A DNA stretch of 64,000 nt from Kitasatospora sp. NBC_00374 (GCF_041434935.1 NZ_CP107964.1:4402001-4466000); one strand, 5' to 3'; positions 9,733 through 19,667 are shown, counted from the stretch's first letter. The notes: generated from the sequence alone by a model not told the origin. Numbers and translations are program-made.

Positions 9733-10350
9733 TCAGAACGGCCGCAGGGCCGGCTCCTTCCGGGCCCCGCCCAGCAGTCGCTCCAGCGCGCCCTCCACAT
9801 CGCTCTTCCAGGACAGCGTGGTGCGGGCCTCCAGACGCAGCCGCGGATAGCGATGGTGCGGACGGACCGTCTTGAACCCCACCGCCAGCAGATGCTCGGC
9901 CGGCAGCACACAGCTCGGCGTCTCCCGGCCGACCGCGCCGAACGCCTCGATCGCCCGGAAGCCCCGGCCGATCAGATCCTTGGCCACCGTCTGCACCAGC
10001 ACCCGGCCGAGCCCCTGGCCCTGGTAGCCGGGAAGCACCCGGCTGACCATCAGCTGCACCGCGTCCGGGGAGATCGGACTGGTCGGGAAGGACTGCGAGC
10101 GCGGCACGTAGGCCGGCGGCGCGTACAGCACGAACCCGGCCGGCCGGTCGTCGACATAGACCACCCGGCCGCAGGAGCCCCACTCCAGCAGCACGGCCGA
10201 GATCCAGCTCTCCTTCTCCAGCTCCGCCTTCCCGGACTCCACCGCCGCCCGCGCGGTCACCGGGTCCAGCTCCCAGAAAACACAGGAGCGGCAGCCCACC
10301 GGCAGGTCCTGGAGACTGTCCAGCGTCAGCGGAACGATCCTGCGTCCCAC
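9733..10350 (-). CDS. GNAT family N-acetyltransferase
   Basis: A 205-residue protein with a GNAT acetyl-CoA-binding signature VLPGYQGQGLGRVLVQ (R/QxxGxG/A type) in its centre. The N-terminus carries GCRSCVFWE, a Cys-x-x-Cys motif typical of the GNAT subgroup encoded beside parB in actinobacteria. The GTG at 10350 is preceded by GGAGGTG. The substrate cannot be predicted. It is transcribed in the same direction as parA-parB but is separated from parB by a 127-bp gap containing a parS site. Confidence 0.85.
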   Translation of the reverse strand: MGRRIVPLTLDSLQDLPVGCRSCVFWELDPVTARAAVESGKAELEKESWISAVLLEWGSCGRVVYVDDRPAGFVLYAPPAYVPRSQSFPTSPISPDAVQLMVSRVLPGYQGQGLGRVLVQTVAKDLIGRGFRAIEAFGAVGRETPSCVLPAEHLLAVGFKTVRPHHRYPRLRLEARTTLSWKSDVEGALERLLGGARKEPALRPF

Positions 10351-10433
10351 TCCCCCACACCTCCTCCGCAGCCCGGGCCGACCTGGCGGCCCGCCCCTCC
10401 ACCGAGTCCCCTACCCAAACGAAACGGGTGCAC

Positions 10434-10447
10434 GTTTCACGTGAAAC
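10434..10447. promoter_or_regulatory. parS site 3 (GNAT-parB gap)
   Basis: Perfect GTTTCACGTGAAAC just downstream of parB. Confidence 0.95.
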
Positions 10448-10477
10448 ATGCACCCATCGTCGGTCGGCCCGCCCGGT

Positions 10478-11584
10478 TCAGCCCTGCGACAGCCGCAGCC
10501 CGTCCTCGCCCGGTGCCAGCCCGTCCAGGATCCGGTTCAGGTCCTCCACCGAGGCGAACTCCAGCACCACCTTGCCCTTGCCGAGCTTCCCGTTCCGCTG
10601 CGACACCTCGACCTTGACCCGGGTGTCGAAGCGGTCCGAGAGCCGCCCGGCCAGTTCGTTGAACGCCGGCGAGAGCAGCTTCCCCGCCTTCGGCGCGGCC
10701 GGACGGGCCGGCTTCTCGTCACGGTTCATCATCGCGACGATCTCCTCGGTGGTGCGCACCGAGAGCCCCTCGACGTTGATCCGGGTCGCCAGCCGGTCCT
10801 GCTGCTCGGCGTCCGGCAGCCCCAGCAGCGCGCGGGCGTGGCCGGCGGTCAGCACGCCGATCGCCACCCGCTTCTGGACCGCAGGGGACAGCTTCAGCAG
10901 CCGCAGCGTGTTGGAGACGTGCGACCGGGAGCGGCCGATCCGGTCCGCCAGCTCGTCGTGGGTGCAGGTGAAGTCCCGCAGTAGCTGGTCGTAGGCGGCG
11001 GCCTCCTCCAGCGGGTTCAGCTCCGCCCGGTGCAGGTTCTCCAGCAGCGCGTCCAGCAGGAGCTTGTCGTCCTCGGTGGCCCGCACGATCGCCGGGATCA
11101 GCTCCAGGCCGGCCTCCTGGGAGGCCCGCCAGCGACGCTCACCCATGATCAGCTCGTAGCTGTCCGCACCGACCTGGCGGACCACCACCGGCTGGAGCAG
11201 GCCCACCTCCTTGATCGAGGCGACCAGCTCGGCCAGCTTGTCCTCGTCGAAGTACTCACGGGGCTGGCGCGGATTCGGCCGGATCGCGGCCGGCGGCAGC
11301 TCGGCGAAACGGGCGCCGTCCACCGGGGAGAGCGCCGCCTCCAGGACACTGCGCGGATGGGTCTCCGCCGCCAGCTCCCGCAGGCTCTCGGCCGCCGCCT
11401 TCGCGGCCACCGTGCCCCGACCGGTCGGCAGCAGCGGCGCCGCCGGGGAGGTCGCACCAGCCGTCCGGGCCGCGGCCGCCGCGTCGGCCTCCTGGCCCGC
11501 AGCCGGTGCGGTCACTCCCGCGGCCGGCGAGGCGGCCGGAATCAGTGCTCCCAGCCCTCGTCCGAGGCCCCTGCGCGTGCTCAC
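10478..11584 (-). CDS. parB: Chromosome partitioning protein ParB
   Basis: A 368-residue ParB/Spo0J protein that binds parS, slides as a CTP-dependent clamp and builds the segregation complex near oriC. The N-terminus [16 protein letters not shown] is the ParA-stimulating tail, and an Ala-rich linker follows. The CTPase/nuclease-like domain contains [11 protein letters not shown] (GERRxRA box). The HTH region ([20 protein letters not shown]) and a C-terminal dimerisation domain ending [10 protein letters not shown] complete it. The GTG start overlaps the parA stop by 4 bp, so the pair is translationally coupled. Six parS targets occur in this window. Confidence 0.97.
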   Translation of the reverse strand: MSTRRGLGRGLGALIPAASPAAGVTAPAAGQEADAAAAARTAGATSPAAPLLPTGRGTVAAKAAAESLRELAAETHPRSVLEAALSPVDGARFAELPPAAIRPNPRQPREYFDEDKLAELVASIKEVGLLQPVVVRQVGADSYELIMGERRWRASQEAGLELIPAIVRATEDDKLLLDALLENLHRAELNPLEEAAAYDQLLRDFTCTHDELADRIGRSRSHVSNTLRLLKLSPAVQKRVAIGVLTAGHARALLGLPDAEQQDRLATRINVEGLSVRTTEEIVAMMNRDEKPARPAAPKAGKLLSPAFNELAGRLSDRFDTRVKVEVSQRNGKLGKGKVVLEFASVEDLNRILDGLAPGEDGLRLSQG

Positions 11585-12576
11585 CGGTTGTCCTCCATCG
11601 TGCTCTGCTGTGCCACCGGAGCCGGCTGCTCGCCGGCGCCGTTCCGCTGCTGTCCCAGTCCGCCGTAGGCGACCGCGCCATCCCCGGCCTGCGCCTCTGG
11701 CGCCCCGCGGAGCGCGAGCTCGCGGGCGGCCTCCAGGTACGACAGCGCACCGGTCGAACCCGGATCATAGGTGAGCACCGTCTGCCCGTAGCTCGGCGCC
11801 TCGGAGATCCGCACCGAGCGCGGGATGGCCGTCCGCAGCACCTCCTGCTCGAAGTGCGTACGGACCTCCTCCGCCACCTGCGCGGCGAGCCGGGTCCGGG
11901 CGTCGTACATGGTCAGCAGGATGGTGGAGACGTGCAGGACCGGGTTGAGGTGCGCGCGGACCAGCTCGACGTTGCGCAGCAGCTGTCCCAGGCCCTCCAG
12001 TGCGTAGTACTCGCACTGGATCGGGATCAGCACCTCCTGGCCGGCGACCATGGCGTTGACCGTGAGCAGACCGAGCGAGGGCGGGCAGTCGATCAGGATG
12101 TAGTCCAGCGGCTGCTCGTACGCCGCGATCGCCCGCTGCAGGCGGCTCTCCCGGGCGACCAGCGAGACCAGCTCGATCTCGGCGCCCGCCAGGTCGATGG
12201 TGGCCGGGCAGCAGAACAGCCCCTCCACGTCGACCACCGGCTGCACCACGTCGGCCAGCGGCTTGCCCTCCACCAGCACGTCGTAGATCGACGGCACCTC
12301 GGCGTGGTGGTCGATGCCGAGAGCGGTGGAGGCGTTGCCCTGGGGATCGAGGTCGATCACCAGCACCCGCAGCCCGTGCAGGGCGAGCGAGGCGGCCAGA
12401 TTGACGGTGGTGGTGGTCTTGCCGACCCCGCCCTTCTGGTTGGCCACCACCATCACCCTGGTGGTGGCCGGCCTGGGCAGGCCTTCTCCGGTACGCCCGA
12501 CGGCCTGAACGGCAGCCTGGGCAGCCCGCGCAATGGGGGTGTCATCGATCAGGTCGATGGTCTCCGAGTCCTGCAT
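11581..12576 (-). CDS. parA: Chromosome partitioning ATPase ParA
   Basis: A Walker-type (deviant P-loop) ATPase with [19 protein letters not shown], the DLDPQGNAS switch and [15 protein letters not shown]. It drives segregation of ParB-parS complexes, which in Streptomyces accompanies sporulation septation. The chosen start is the ATG at 12576 (331 aa). The frame stays open upstream to 12753 (390 aa), reading through two parS sites as HVKRR and VSRET. Streptomycete ParA proteins are often annotated with such an N-terminal tail, so the start is uncertain. Confidence 0.93.
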   Translation of the reverse strand: MQDSETIDLIDDTPIARAAQAAVQAVGRTGEGLPRPATTRVMVVANQKGGVGKTTTTVNLAASLALHGLRVLVIDLDPQGNASTALGIDHHAEVPSIYDVLVEGKPLADVVQPVVDVEGLFCCPATIDLAGAEIELVSLVARESRLQRAIAAYEQPLDYILIDCPPSLGLLTVNAMVAGQEVLIPIQCEYYALEGLGQLLRNVELVRAHLNPVLHVSTILLTMYDARTRLAAQVAEEVRTHFEQEVLRTAIPRSVRISEAPSYGQTVLTYDPGSTGALSYLEAARELALRGAPEAQAGDGAVAYGGLGQQRNGAGEQPAPVAQQSTMEDNR

Positions 12577-12586
12577 GGGGGTCAGT

Positions 12587-12600
12587 GTTTCACGTGAAAC
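12587..12600. promoter_or_regulatory. parS site 4
   Basis: Perfect GTTTCACGTGAAAC, 10 bp upstream of the chosen parA start. If the longer ParA is used it lies within the coding sequence. ParB binding here could repress parAB. Confidence 0.95.
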
Positions 12601-12659
12601 CGGAGCGGCAACAGTCACCGCCCGGCTGCGGCCGAGGATTCCGGAAAGCAGAGAGCGAC

Positions 12660-12673
12660 GTTTCACGTGAAAC
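12660..12673. promoter_or_regulatory. parS site 5
   Basis: Perfect GTTTCACGTGAAAC 60 bp from site 4, between rsmG and parA. The paired sites straddle the likely parAB promoter region. Confidence 0.95.
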
Positions 12674-12771
12674 ACGATGCCCAAAATGTCGGAAATCTGA
12701 TGGACCGACACTCCGGCACCCGGGCGACACCCACCGCCGCCCGGGCCGCCCACCAGGCCCGTCGTCCGGAC

Positions 12772-13560
12772 TCAGCGCCGTCGGCGCGCCCCGCTCCGAC
12801 CGCCCTCGGCCGGCTTTCCAGCACGTCCGGCCCGGGCCGCCTTCGCCCGCCGGGTGGCGGCCCTCACCCCGCCGGGGCTCTCCCCGGCCTCCACCCGGAC
12901 CACCCGGGTCGAGGTCTCCAGGGTGTCCTCGCCGACCGCGAGCACCGACCAGCCCACCGCACCCAGCTTCGTCAGCGCCGACCGGGAGTCGGCCAGCTCC
13001 TGCTCCGCCGTGTCCCCCTTCAGCGCCAGCATCTGGCCGTACGGGCGGAGCAGCGGCATTCCCCAGCCCGCCAGCCGGTCCAGCGGAGCGACCGCACGCG
13101 CGGTCACCACGTCCACCGCGAGCTTGCCGACCATCTCCTCGGCCCGGCCGCGCAGCACGGTCACGTTGTCCAGCTCCAGCAGCCGCACCACCTCCTCCAG
13201 GAAGGTGGTCCGCCGCAGCAGCGGTTCCAGCAGTGTGACCGACACGTCCGGACGGGCCAGCGCCACCGGGATACCCGGCAGACCGGCGCCGGAGCCCACG
13301 TCGCACAGCGTCGCACCGGCCGGCAGCAGCTCGGCCAGCACCGCGCAGTTCAGCACGTGCCGGTCCCACAGCCGCGGCACCTCACGCGGCCCGATCAGCC
13401 CACGCTGAACTCCGGCCGTGGCCAGCAGCTCGGTGTACCGCACCGCGACCGGGTACCGGTCGCCGAAGATCTCCGCCGCCACGGCGGGGGCCGGAGCCAG
13501 GTCGGCCACCGCACCGCCCTCCGTCGCATCGCCCTCCGCGGCCACGCCGTCCGTGTCCAT
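12772..13560 (-). CDS. rsmG: 16S rRNA (guanine527-N7)-methyltransferase RsmG
   Basis: S-adenosylmethionine-dependent methyltransferase (GidB) acting on G527 of 16S rRNA; loss in streptomycetes gives low-level streptomycin resistance and altered antibiotic production. The SAM-binding motif [20 protein letters not shown] is intact, and RDxxxLxR-type residues appear in [12 protein letters not shown]. The C-terminus is a basic Arg/Ala/Gly tail beyond the usual fold. The ATG at 13560 has GGAGAGG 5 bp upstream; an in-frame GTG at 13578 would add six residues but lacks a clear site. Confidence 0.95.
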   Translation of the reverse strand: MDTDGVAAEGDATEGGAVADLAPAPAVAAEIFGDRYPVAVRYTELLATAGVQRGLIGPREVPRLWDRHVLNCAVLAELLPAGATLCDVGSGAGLPGIPVALARPDVSVTLLEPLLRRTTFLEEVVRLLELDNVTVLRGRAEEMVGKLAVDVVTARAVAPLDRLAGWGMPLLRPYGQMLALKGDTAEQELADSRSALTKLGAVGWSVLAVGEDTLETSTRVVRVEAGESPGGVRAATRRAKAARAGRAGKPAEGGRSGARRRR

Positions 13561-13605
13561 CTCGACCTCTCCGCTCACCGAAATCCACCCACCCGTACAA
13601 GCACT

Positions 13606-13619
13606 GTTTCACGTGAAAC
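13606..13619. promoter_or_regulatory. parS site 6 (jag-rsmG gap)
   Basis: Perfect GTTTCACGTGAAAC upstream of rsmG, the parS site nearest oriC seen here (about 5.5 kb from the first DnaA box). Confidence 0.95.
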
Positions 13620-13715
13620 ATCCAGCCCCCACCCGACCGGCCCAAGCCCGGCCGCAACGGGGACGACCCCGCCCGCGCGAAGCGGACGGGGTCGATGGTC
13701 AGACCGCCACCGGCG

Positions 13716-14249
13716 TCAGCGCGGCAGCACGACCACGCAACGCTCGGGCTCCTCGCCCTCCGACTCACTGCGCAGACCCGCCGCGGCCACCGCGTCGTGG
13801 ACCACCTTGCGCTCGAACGGGGTCATCGGACGCAGCTTCTCCTGCTCGCCCGAGCTCTTCACCCGCTCGGCCGCCTCGGCGCCGAGCGTGGCCAGCTCGG
13901 ACCGCTTGCGGGCCCGGAAACCGGCGATGTCCAGCATCAGGCGGCTGCGCTCGCCGGTCTCCCGGTGGACCGCCAGCCGGGTCAGCTCCTGCAGCGCCTC
14001 CAGCACCTCGCCGTCGTGGCCGACCAGGCGCTGCAGCGACCGGTCGGACCCTTCGCCGACGATGGAGACGAGGGCTCGGTCGCCCTCCACATCCATGTCG
14101 ATGTCCCCGTCGAGGTCCGCGATGTCGAGCAGCCCCTCCAGGTAGTCGGCCGCGATGTCACCCTCCTGCTCCAGGCGGGCAACGGTGCCCTCGGTGCCCG
14201 GGCCGGCCTCGGCCTCGGTGTCGACGGCGGAGATGGTGCCTTCCGTCAC
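13716..14249 (-). CDS. jag: Jag/KhpB-type single-stranded nucleic acid-binding protein
   Basis: A 177-residue protein with an acidic N-terminus, a KH-like domain (LQRLVGHDGEVLEALQELTR) and a C-terminal R3H domain (RPMTPFERKVVHDAVAAAG). It belongs to the Jag/EloR/KhpB RNA-binding family encoded next to yidC in many Gram-positive bacteria. Roles are proposed in mRNA regulation of cell elongation. It lacks the long Jag-N domain of Firmicutes. It is co-directional with yidC, 80 bp away. Confidence 0.93.
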   Translation of the reverse strand: MTEGTISAVDTEAEAGPGTEGTVARLEQEGDIAADYLEGLLDIADLDGDIDMDVEGDRALVSIVGEGSDRSLQRLVGHDGEVLEALQELTRLAVHRETGERSRLMLDIAGFRARKRSELATLGAEAAERVKSSGEQEKLRPMTPFERKVVHDAVAAAGLRSESEGEEPERCVVVLPR

Positions 14250-14329
14250 TGCTGGACTCCTTCAGGGATGGGCCCTCGGGTGGGGCCGAGAACGAGGATC
14301 TGGGGCCGGTGTCGACGGTCTGGGACCGG

Positions 14330-15475
14330 TCAGGACTTCTTCTTCGGCCGCTGGCCGCTCTGTCCGCGCTTCGGCTGCTGGCGCTGGCCCTGCTTGGCCG
14401 CCGCCGTCCTCGCCGCCGGGGCCTTCCGCTCCCCCGCGGGGGCCGGCACCTCGTCGGCCGGCTCCTCGGGCTCCGCGGGCTTGGTCAGGCTCGTGGTGGT
14501 GTGGGCAGCGCCGGCCTGGCGCTGGGCCTTGGTCTGCTTGCGCGGCTGCTGCCGGCGCACCTGCACACTGTCCTCGACCACGGCCTCGGCACTGGCCGGC
14601 GCCGCGCTCTTGCCACCGCCGCCGGAGATCAGGGCGAGCACCCCGACCTTCTTGACCGAGCCGTCCGGGTTGAGCCGGCCGGCCTTCTTCAGCCGCACCT
14701 GACGCTCCTCGAAGGCCTTGCTGCCCGGCGTCGGGTTGTTGTGGATGACGATCAGCTGCTGGCCCATCGACCAGACGTTGGTGGTCAGCCAGTAGACCAG
14801 CACACCGACCGGGAAGTTGATGCCCATCACGGCGAACATGATCGGGAAGACGTACATCAGCATCTTCTGCTGCTGCATGAACGGCGTCTTGACCGTGAGG
14901 TCCATGTTCTTGGTCATCAGCTGGCGCTGGGTGATGAACTGCGACAGCGACATCAGGACGATCATGATCGCAACGACGATCTTGACGCTGATCTCGGAGG
15001 AACCGAGGAAGGTCGCCGACAGCGGCGCGCCGAAGATGTGCGCCTGCTGGGCGCTGTCGAGCAGGGTCTCGTTGAAGACGCCGATCGGCTTGTCCTTGGC
15101 CACCGAGGCCAGTACACCGTAGAGCGCGGTGAAGAAGGGGGCCTGCACCAGGATCGGAAGGCAGCTCGAGAAGGGGTTGGTACCCGCCTCCTTGTAGAGC
15201 TTCATCATCTCTTCGGACTGGCGCTGCCGGTCGTTCTTGTAGCGCTCCTGGATGGCCTTCATCTTCGGCTGGATCGCCTGCATGGCCCGGGTCGCCTTGA
15301 TCTGCTTAACGAACAGCGGGATCAGGCAGATCCGGATGACGATGACCATGGAGACGATCGACAGGCCCCACGCCCAACCACCGTTGGGATCGAAGACGTG
15401 GCTGTACAGCGAGTGGAACTGGACGATGATCCAGGACACCGCAGTGTAGAGGGGACTCAGAAAACCGAAAGTCAC
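14330..15475 (-). CDS. yidC: Membrane protein insertase YidC
   Basis: A 381-residue Oxa1/YidC insertase that inserts membrane proteins alone or with SecYEG. The N-terminal helix ([20 protein letters not shown]) leads to the conserved core with a basic cytoplasmic loop ([18 protein letters not shown]), the hydrophilic-groove helix and later transmembrane segments ([20 protein letters not shown]). It has the short Gram-positive topology without a large periplasmic domain. The Lys/Arg/Ala-rich C-terminal tail of over 100 residues probably contacts the ribosome. It belongs to the rpmH-rnpA-yidD-yidC-jag-rsmG run. Confidence 0.96.
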   Translation of the reverse strand: MTFGFLSPLYTAVSWIIVQFHSLYSHVFDPNGGWAWGLSIVSMVIVIRICLIPLFVKQIKATRAMQAIQPKMKAIQERYKNDRQRQSEEMMKLYKEAGTNPFSSCLPILVQAPFFTALYGVLASVAKDKPIGVFNETLLDSAQQAHIFGAPLSATFLGSSEISVKIVVAIMIVLMSLSQFITQRQLMTKNMDLTVKTPFMQQQKMLMYVFPIMFAVMGINFPVGVLVYWLTTNVWSMGQQLIVIHNNPTPGSKAFEERQVRLKKAGRLNPDGSVKKVGVLALISGGGGKSAAPASAEAVVEDSVQVRRQQPRKQTKAQRQAGAAHTTTSLTKPAEPEEPADEVPAPAGERKAPAARTAAAKQGQRQQPKRGQSGQRPKKKS

Positions 15476-15478
15476 CGG

Positions 15479-15793
15479 TCAGACTCCTTGGGCATCGGGC
15501 TTCGCCACCGGCTCCGGCCCGGCGGTCCCGCTCGTGGGGCTCAGCAGATCGCGCAGCCGTCGGTGCCACACCGGGTGCTTGCGCGGCGGTACATGGTCGA
15601 CCCCACCGGGCGACCAGGGATTGCAGCGCAGAATGCGCCAGGCGGTCAGGCCACTGCCTTTGACCGCACCGTGCAGCCGCACTGCCTCGTACCCGTAGTG
15701 CGAACACGAGGGGTAGTAACGGCAGACCGGGCCCAGCAGTGGACTGATCGTCCACTGATAGAGCCTGATGAGCCCCATCAGCAGGTACTTCAT
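15479..15793 (-). CDS. yidD: Membrane protein insertion efficiency factor YidD
   Basis: A 104-residue YidD protein with the family signature [15 protein letters not shown] and [16 protein letters not shown] (three conserved Cys). It acts at the membrane with YidC. The start overlaps the rnpA stop by 4 bp, and the stop is 3 bp before yidC, so the genes are tightly coupled. The C-terminus is extended by about 20 variable residues. Confidence 0.95.
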   Translation of the reverse strand: MKYLLMGLIRLYQWTISPLLGPVCRYYPSCSHYGYEAVRLHGAVKGSGLTAWRILRCNPWSPGGVDHVPPRKHPVWHRRLRDLLSPTSGTAGPEPVAKPDAQGV

Positions 15794-16218
15794 CGCCCTG
15801 CTCCCGTCGGCGCGCCGCCGCTCGGCTCCGCCCTGAGCAGGCGCCTCAGCGCCGCGTCCAGGTCGTGCTCAAGTTCGAGGTACGAGGCCGCCGCCGCCGG
15901 CGGCAGCGCGCGTACCACCACCAGGCTACCTGCGGGCAGCCGGGACAGACGCGCGCCCACCAGATGCCGCAACCGGCGCTTGACCAGGTTGCGCACCACA
16001 GCGGGGCCGACGGCCTTGCTCACGACGAAACCCGCACGCGCCGGAGGGAGCCCCTCGGCGACGTGCGGGCTGGAGTCACTCAACGCACCGGCTGCCCCCG
16101 CCAGGACGCCATCTCTACTGAGATGGACGACCAGCAGGGGCCGACCGGCACGCCGACCGCGTTTCACCGCGATCGAGAAGTCCTGGCGCCGCCGCAGCCG
16201 ATGCTCGGAGGGCAGCAC
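15790..16218 (-). CDS. rnpA: Ribonuclease P protein component
   Basis: The basic protein subunit of RNase P, which helps the catalytic RNA trim tRNA 5' ends. The GTG at 16218 gives 142 residues beginning [20 protein letters not shown], the standard RnpA N-terminus. The frame extends further upstream to 16338, but that part overlaps rpmH and has no family similarity. The RNR-like motif appears as [14 protein letters not shown]. An unusual insert (about residues 40-65) separates the first strands. It lies 19 bp after rpmH. Confidence 0.95.
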   Translation of the reverse strand: MLPSEHRLRRRQDFSIAVKRGRRAGRPLLVVHLSRDGVLAGAAGALSDSSPHVAEGLPPARAGFVVSKAVGPAVVRNLVKRRLRHLVGARLSRLPAGSLVVVRALPPAAAASYLELEHDLDAALRRLLRAEPSGGAPTGAGR

Positions 16219-16237
16219 TGCAGACCCTTGGCGCGAA

Positions 16238-16375
16238 TCAGGCGGACAGGGCGGAACGGCCCTTGCCGCGGCGCGCGGCCAGGATGGCGCGGCCGGCACG
16301 CGTCCGCATGCGCAGCCGGAAGCCGTGGGTCTTGGCACGACGGCGGTTGTTCGGCTGGAAGGTGCGCTTGCTCAC
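16238..16375 (-). CDS. rpmH: 50S ribosomal protein L34
   Basis: A 45-residue protein beginning at the GTG at 16375 ([19 protein letters not shown]) and ending GKGRSALSA. This is the complete, highly conserved L34 sequence with the [15 protein letters not shown] core. It is the first gene of the leftward rpmH-rnpA-yidD-yidC operon, divergent from dnaA, the arrangement conserved at most bacterial origins. Confidence 0.98.
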   Translation of the reverse strand: MSKRTFQPNNRRRAKTHGFRLRMRTRAGRAILAARRGKGRSALSA

Positions 16376-16804
16376 TCGGGGGCTCCTGAGGTGAATCGTA
16401 GGGTGACCGGGTCTCGCTTGGCCGTCACCGTGCGTCCGCGTGATCTCCCCCATCAATGGGAAATCCGGCCCCAAAAACCCAGATCTGCTGGGGTTTGAGG
16501 CAATCCACGGCGCCCGTGCTGCGCGCGTCATGGAAGCGGGCGGACCCGCGGACATGCGGCAGCGGCCATCGACAACTCGACCTGGTTACGGTACGCGGAC
16601 CAGGGGTGGAGGGTCAAACCGGGTGGTCCCGGGCCTGTACCGCGGCCGGAAATCCACGATACCCACAGCCTGTGGACAACAACTTGAATCAGCTCTGTCC
16701 GCTGACTACCGTTGCAGGACTTGTCTGGTTTGTTCTTCGGGGCGGACCACCACCCCCCGAAGTCCCTTGACACCCCCGTACGGGGAACGAGAAAGCGTGC
16801 ACCA
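16376..16804. promoter_or_regulatory. rpmH-dnaA divergent promoter region
   Basis: A 429-bp intergenic region with no credible gene. It contains a perfect reverse-strand DnaA box (TTGTCCACA complement, 16671-16679). Just downstream is a promoter-like pair TTGAAT (16684-16689) and TACCGT (16707-16712) with 17-bp spacing oriented toward dnaA. A DnaA box next to the dnaA promoter fits the autoregulation known for streptomycete dnaA. The promoter assignment is by eye only. Confidence 0.55.
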
Positions 16805-18766
16805 GTGGCTGATGTCAACAGCGATCTCGTCCCGGTCTGGGCGTCGGTCGTCGAGCGGCTGGTCAACGACGCAAGTGTCGGGGACAGCGACAAGATGTGG
16901 CTCCGGCGGACCCAGCCGATGTGGATGATGCACGACACCGCCCTGCTGGCCGCGCCCAACGAGCGGGCCAAGCAGGTGCTGGAGGGCCGGCTGCTGCCGC
17001 AGCTGAGCGATGCGCTCTCCCGCGAGTTCGGCCGCCCGGTGCGGATCGCCGTGATGGTCGACGCCAACGCCGTCCCGCCGGCCGGCAGCCAGGGCGCGGA
17101 ACCGGGCAGCCACGGGGAACCGCACGGCGGCCACGACCTGGACCAGCAGGGCTCCGAGCCCGAGGACTGGGCGCCCCAGCACCCGCAGCACCACCTTCAG
17201 CAGCAGCACCAGCAGCAGCAGTCGCACCACCAGCAGTCCGACTTCGGCGGCCGCCAGGACGCCCCCGGCAGCTGGCCCCGGTCCGAGAACTACCCGGGCC
17301 CTCAGGAGTACCCGCCGGCCCAGGACTACTCCCGCGGCGGCTACCAGCAGCAGTACGGCCAGGGCTACCCGCCCGGCCGCTACGACCAGCCCTCCGGGTA
17401 CCCGCAGCGCCCCGCCGGTTACGGCGACGAGCCCGCGGCCTGGCACTCCCAGGGCGGGTCCGAGGACGGCTGGGAGCCTGCCCCGCAACCGCCGCCGGCC
17501 GCCGAGCGGCCCAAGAGCCTGCCCGCGGCCACGCCGTCCCAGGGCGATCTGTTCGGCGGGGTGCTGGAACACTCCCCCGCGCCCGGCCGCCAGCGCCCCG
17601 GTGCCCCGGCCCGCCGGCCCGCCGGTGCCGGCTCCCGGCCGGGCCCCGGCGGCGCCGTCGAACGCCAGCCCGCCCCCGGGGTGCCGGCCCCGCCCGGTGC
17701 TCCGCCGGCCGGCGGCTCGCGCAAGGACGAGCCGAACGCCCGGCTGAACCCGAAGTACCTTTTCGACACCTTCGTGATCGGGGCGAGCAACCGGTTCGCG
17801 CACGCGGCCGCCGTCGCGGTGGCCGAGGCTCCGGCCAAGGCCTACAACCCGCTCTTCATCTACGGCGAGTCCGGCCTCGGCAAGACCCACCTGCTGCACG
17901 CCATCGGCCACTACTCGCGCAGCCTCTTCCCGGGCACCCGGGTGCGGTACGTGAGCTCGGAGGAGTTCACGAACGAGTTCATCAACTCGATCCGCGACGG
18001 CAAGGCGGACGCGTTCCGCAAGCGGTACCGGGACATCGACATCCTGCTCGTCGACGACGTGCAGTTCCTGGCGAGCAAGGAGTCGACGCAGGAGGAGTTC
18101 TTCCACACGTTCAACACCCTGCACAACGCCAACAAGCAGATCGTGCTCTCCTCCGACCGGCCGCCCAAGCAGCTGATCACGCTGGAGGACCGGCTGCGGA
18201 ACCGCTTCGAGTGGGGTCTGATCACCGACGTCACACCGCCCGAGCTGGAGACCCGGATCGCGATCCTGCGCAAGAAGGCGATCCAGGAACAGCTGAACGC
18301 TCCCGCGGACGTGTTGGAGTTCATCGCGTCCCGGATCACCCGGAACATCCGGGAGCTGGAGGGCGCGCTGATCCGGGTGACCGCCTTCGCCAACCTGAAC
18401 CGCGCGCCGGTCGACCTGGAACTGGCCGGGATCGTGCTGAAGGACCTGATCCCGGGAGGGGACGAGGACGCCGGTCCCGAGATCACCGCGCAGGTGATCA
18501 TGCAGCAGACCGCCGCCTACTTCGGGCTCGGTGTGGAGGACCTCTGCGGCTCCTCGCGCAGCCGGGTGCTGGTGACGGCCCGGCAGATCGCGATGTACCT
18601 CTGCCGTGAGCTCACCGACCTGTCCCTGCCGAAGATCGGCGCGCAGTTCGGCGGCCGGGACCACACCACGGTCATGCACGCCGACCGCAAGATCCGCTCG
18701 CTGATGGCCGAGCGGCGGTCCATCTACAACCAGGTCACCGAGCTGACCAACCGCATCAAGAGCTGA
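16805..18766 (+). CDS. dnaA: Chromosomal replication initiator DnaA
   Basis: A 653-residue initiator, starting at the GTG at 16805 ([19 protein letters not shown]). Domain I (about 1-90) mediates oligomerisation and helicase contacts. Domain II (about 95-310) is the very long Gln/Pro/Gly-rich linker characteristic of streptomycetes. Domain III is AAA+ with Walker [12 protein letters not shown] (about 354-364), Walker [12 protein letters not shown] and arginine finger region LRNRFEWGL. Domain IV binds DnaA boxes through the helix-turn-helix ending [20 protein letters not shown]. The oriC array follows directly. The upstream frame to 16712 lacks a ribosome-binding site and family similarity. 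Confidence 0.98.
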   Translation: MADVNSDLVPVWASVVERLVNDASVGDSDKMWLRRTQPMWMMHDTALLAAPNERAKQVLEGRLLPQLSDALSREFGRPVRIAVMVDANAVPPAGSQGAEPGSHGEPHGGHDLDQQGSEPEDWAPQHPQHHLQQQHQQQQSHHQQSDFGGRQDAPGSWPRSENYPGPQEYPPAQDYSRGGYQQQYGQGYPPGRYDQPSGYPQRPAGYGDEPAAWHSQGGSEDGWEPAPQPPPAAERPKSLPAATPSQGDLFGGVLEHSPAPGRQRPGAPARRPAGAGSRPGPGGAVERQPAPGVPAPPGAPPAGGSRKDEPNARLNPKYLFDTFVIGASNRFAHAAAVAVAEAPAKAYNPLFIYGESGLGKTHLLHAIGHYSRSLFPGTRVRYVSSEEFTNEFINSIRDGKADAFRKRYRDIDILLVDDVQFLASKESTQEEFFHTFNTLHNANKQIVLSSDRPPKQLITLEDRLRNRFEWGLITDVTPPELETRIAILRKKAIQEQLNAPADVLEFIASRITRNIRELEGALIRVTAFANLNRAPVDLELAGIVLKDLIPGGDEDAGPEITAQVIMQQTAAYFGLGVEDLCGSSRSRVLVTARQIAMYLCRELTDLSLPKIGAQFGGRDHTTVMHADRKIRSLMAERRSIYNQVTELTNRIKS

Positions 18767-18790
18767 ACAGGTCGCTCCGGAGCGGCTGTT

Positions 18791-18824
18791 GAAGGGGAGT
18801 CGGGAATCGTCCCGGCTCCCCTTC
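18791..18824 (+). terminator. dnaA terminator
   Basis: A 15-bp stem with one T-G pair (GAAGGGGAGTCGGGA at 18791-18805; 18810-18824) and ATCG loop, 24 bp after the dnaA stop. It would insulate oriC from dnaA transcription. Confidence 0.75.
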
Positions 18825-19095
18825 GGCCTGTCCGGTGGAGGATCCCCCGAGGCCCCCAGCGCCGGGGACGGGCTCGTCGGCGGGCCCCCGAGGCTTCACA
18901 GCAGGCTCCGTGGCGGGCTCCTGGCGGGCTCCGGCACGGCCCGACCAGCGGCCCCCGCCGGTGGATGACGCGCCGTCACACCAGGTGTGGCCGGCCCTGC
19001 GGCGGGGCAGGAATCCGTCGATCGGCCTCGCGCCGACTTCCCTGCCGGGTCGAACATCTGACCAGCAATTCGAACTCGGCCGCCGCCGAACGGCG

Positions 19096-19667
19096 TAGTC
19101 CACAGGTCGGGTGAGTTTTCCCCGTCCACACCCCGGAGACAGCCGAAGTTATCCAGAATTCCTCCACAGGGGGCGCAGCGCTACGCTCTTCCGCGCAGGT
19201 CAGGTGGCTGTGGACTTGTGCACAACAGTTGTCCACAGGCTGTGGACAACTGACGGGTCGCCAGGGGGCCATTTGGGTTATCCACCGGTTGTCCCCAGGA
19301 ATGGGTCGGTTATCCCCAGGTTCTCCACAGCTGCGTCCACAGTTCGACAACATTGGCTGGACGTTCATGCCCAGGTGTGAAAGGCGTCACGTGATGTTGC
19401 CCGGGCCCCGTGGATAACCGGTCCATGATCTGGGGACGGACCTGGGGATAACCTGTGGATACTCAACGTGCCCTGTGGGTAACGCTCCGCTGTCCACAGC
19501 AGACCCTGGTTGTCCACATCCGCCCTCCACAGGTGCTGTGGACAAAAAACGGGCCCTGACCTGCGAAAACAGGGTTATCCACGGTTTCCACAGGCCCTAC
19601 TACTACTACTACCCTTAGAGACCCATCAGCTTGATCAACAGTGGGGCTGGCCGAAATCTGTGGACAA
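19096..19667. other. oriC: Replication origin oriC (DnaA-box array)
   Basis: The 1,073-bp dnaA-dnaN gap has no credible gene. From 19096 it holds about 23 nonamers close to TTGTCCACA or TTATCCACA. Perfect TTGTCCACA sites start at 19229 (+), 19241 (-), 19510 (+), 19537 (-) and 19659 (-). One-mismatch sites start at 19096, 19216, 19278, 19289, 19310, 19321, 19490 and 19575 (+) and at 19409, 19443, 19454 and 19474 (-). Weaker ones start at 19122, 19160, 19333, 19523 and 19584 (+) and 19209 (-). The 19229/19241 and 19510/19537 pairs are inverted. High box number with mixed orientation is the known streptomycete oriC design. The DnaA-trio-like element at 19597 suggests the unwinding site is at the right end. 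Confidence 0.96.
19584..19611 (+). promoter_or_regulatory. Candidate basal unwinding site: DnaA box, GC spacer, DnaA-trios
   Basis: A weak box GTTTCCACA (19584-19592) and a stronger TTATCCACG (19575-19583) precede a short GC spacer (GGCC) and five CTA triplets (19597-19611), i.e. 3'-GAT repeats on the opposite strand. This order matches the box/GC-cluster/DnaA-trio layout described for Bacillus subtilis origin melting. Seen directly: sequence and order. Inferred: function. Confidence 0.6.

Noticed and set aside
18835-19098. An 87-codon frame at the left of oriC
   Set aside because: Low-complexity Pro/Arg/Ala translation, no ribosome-binding site, overlaps the DnaA-box array; no family resemblance.
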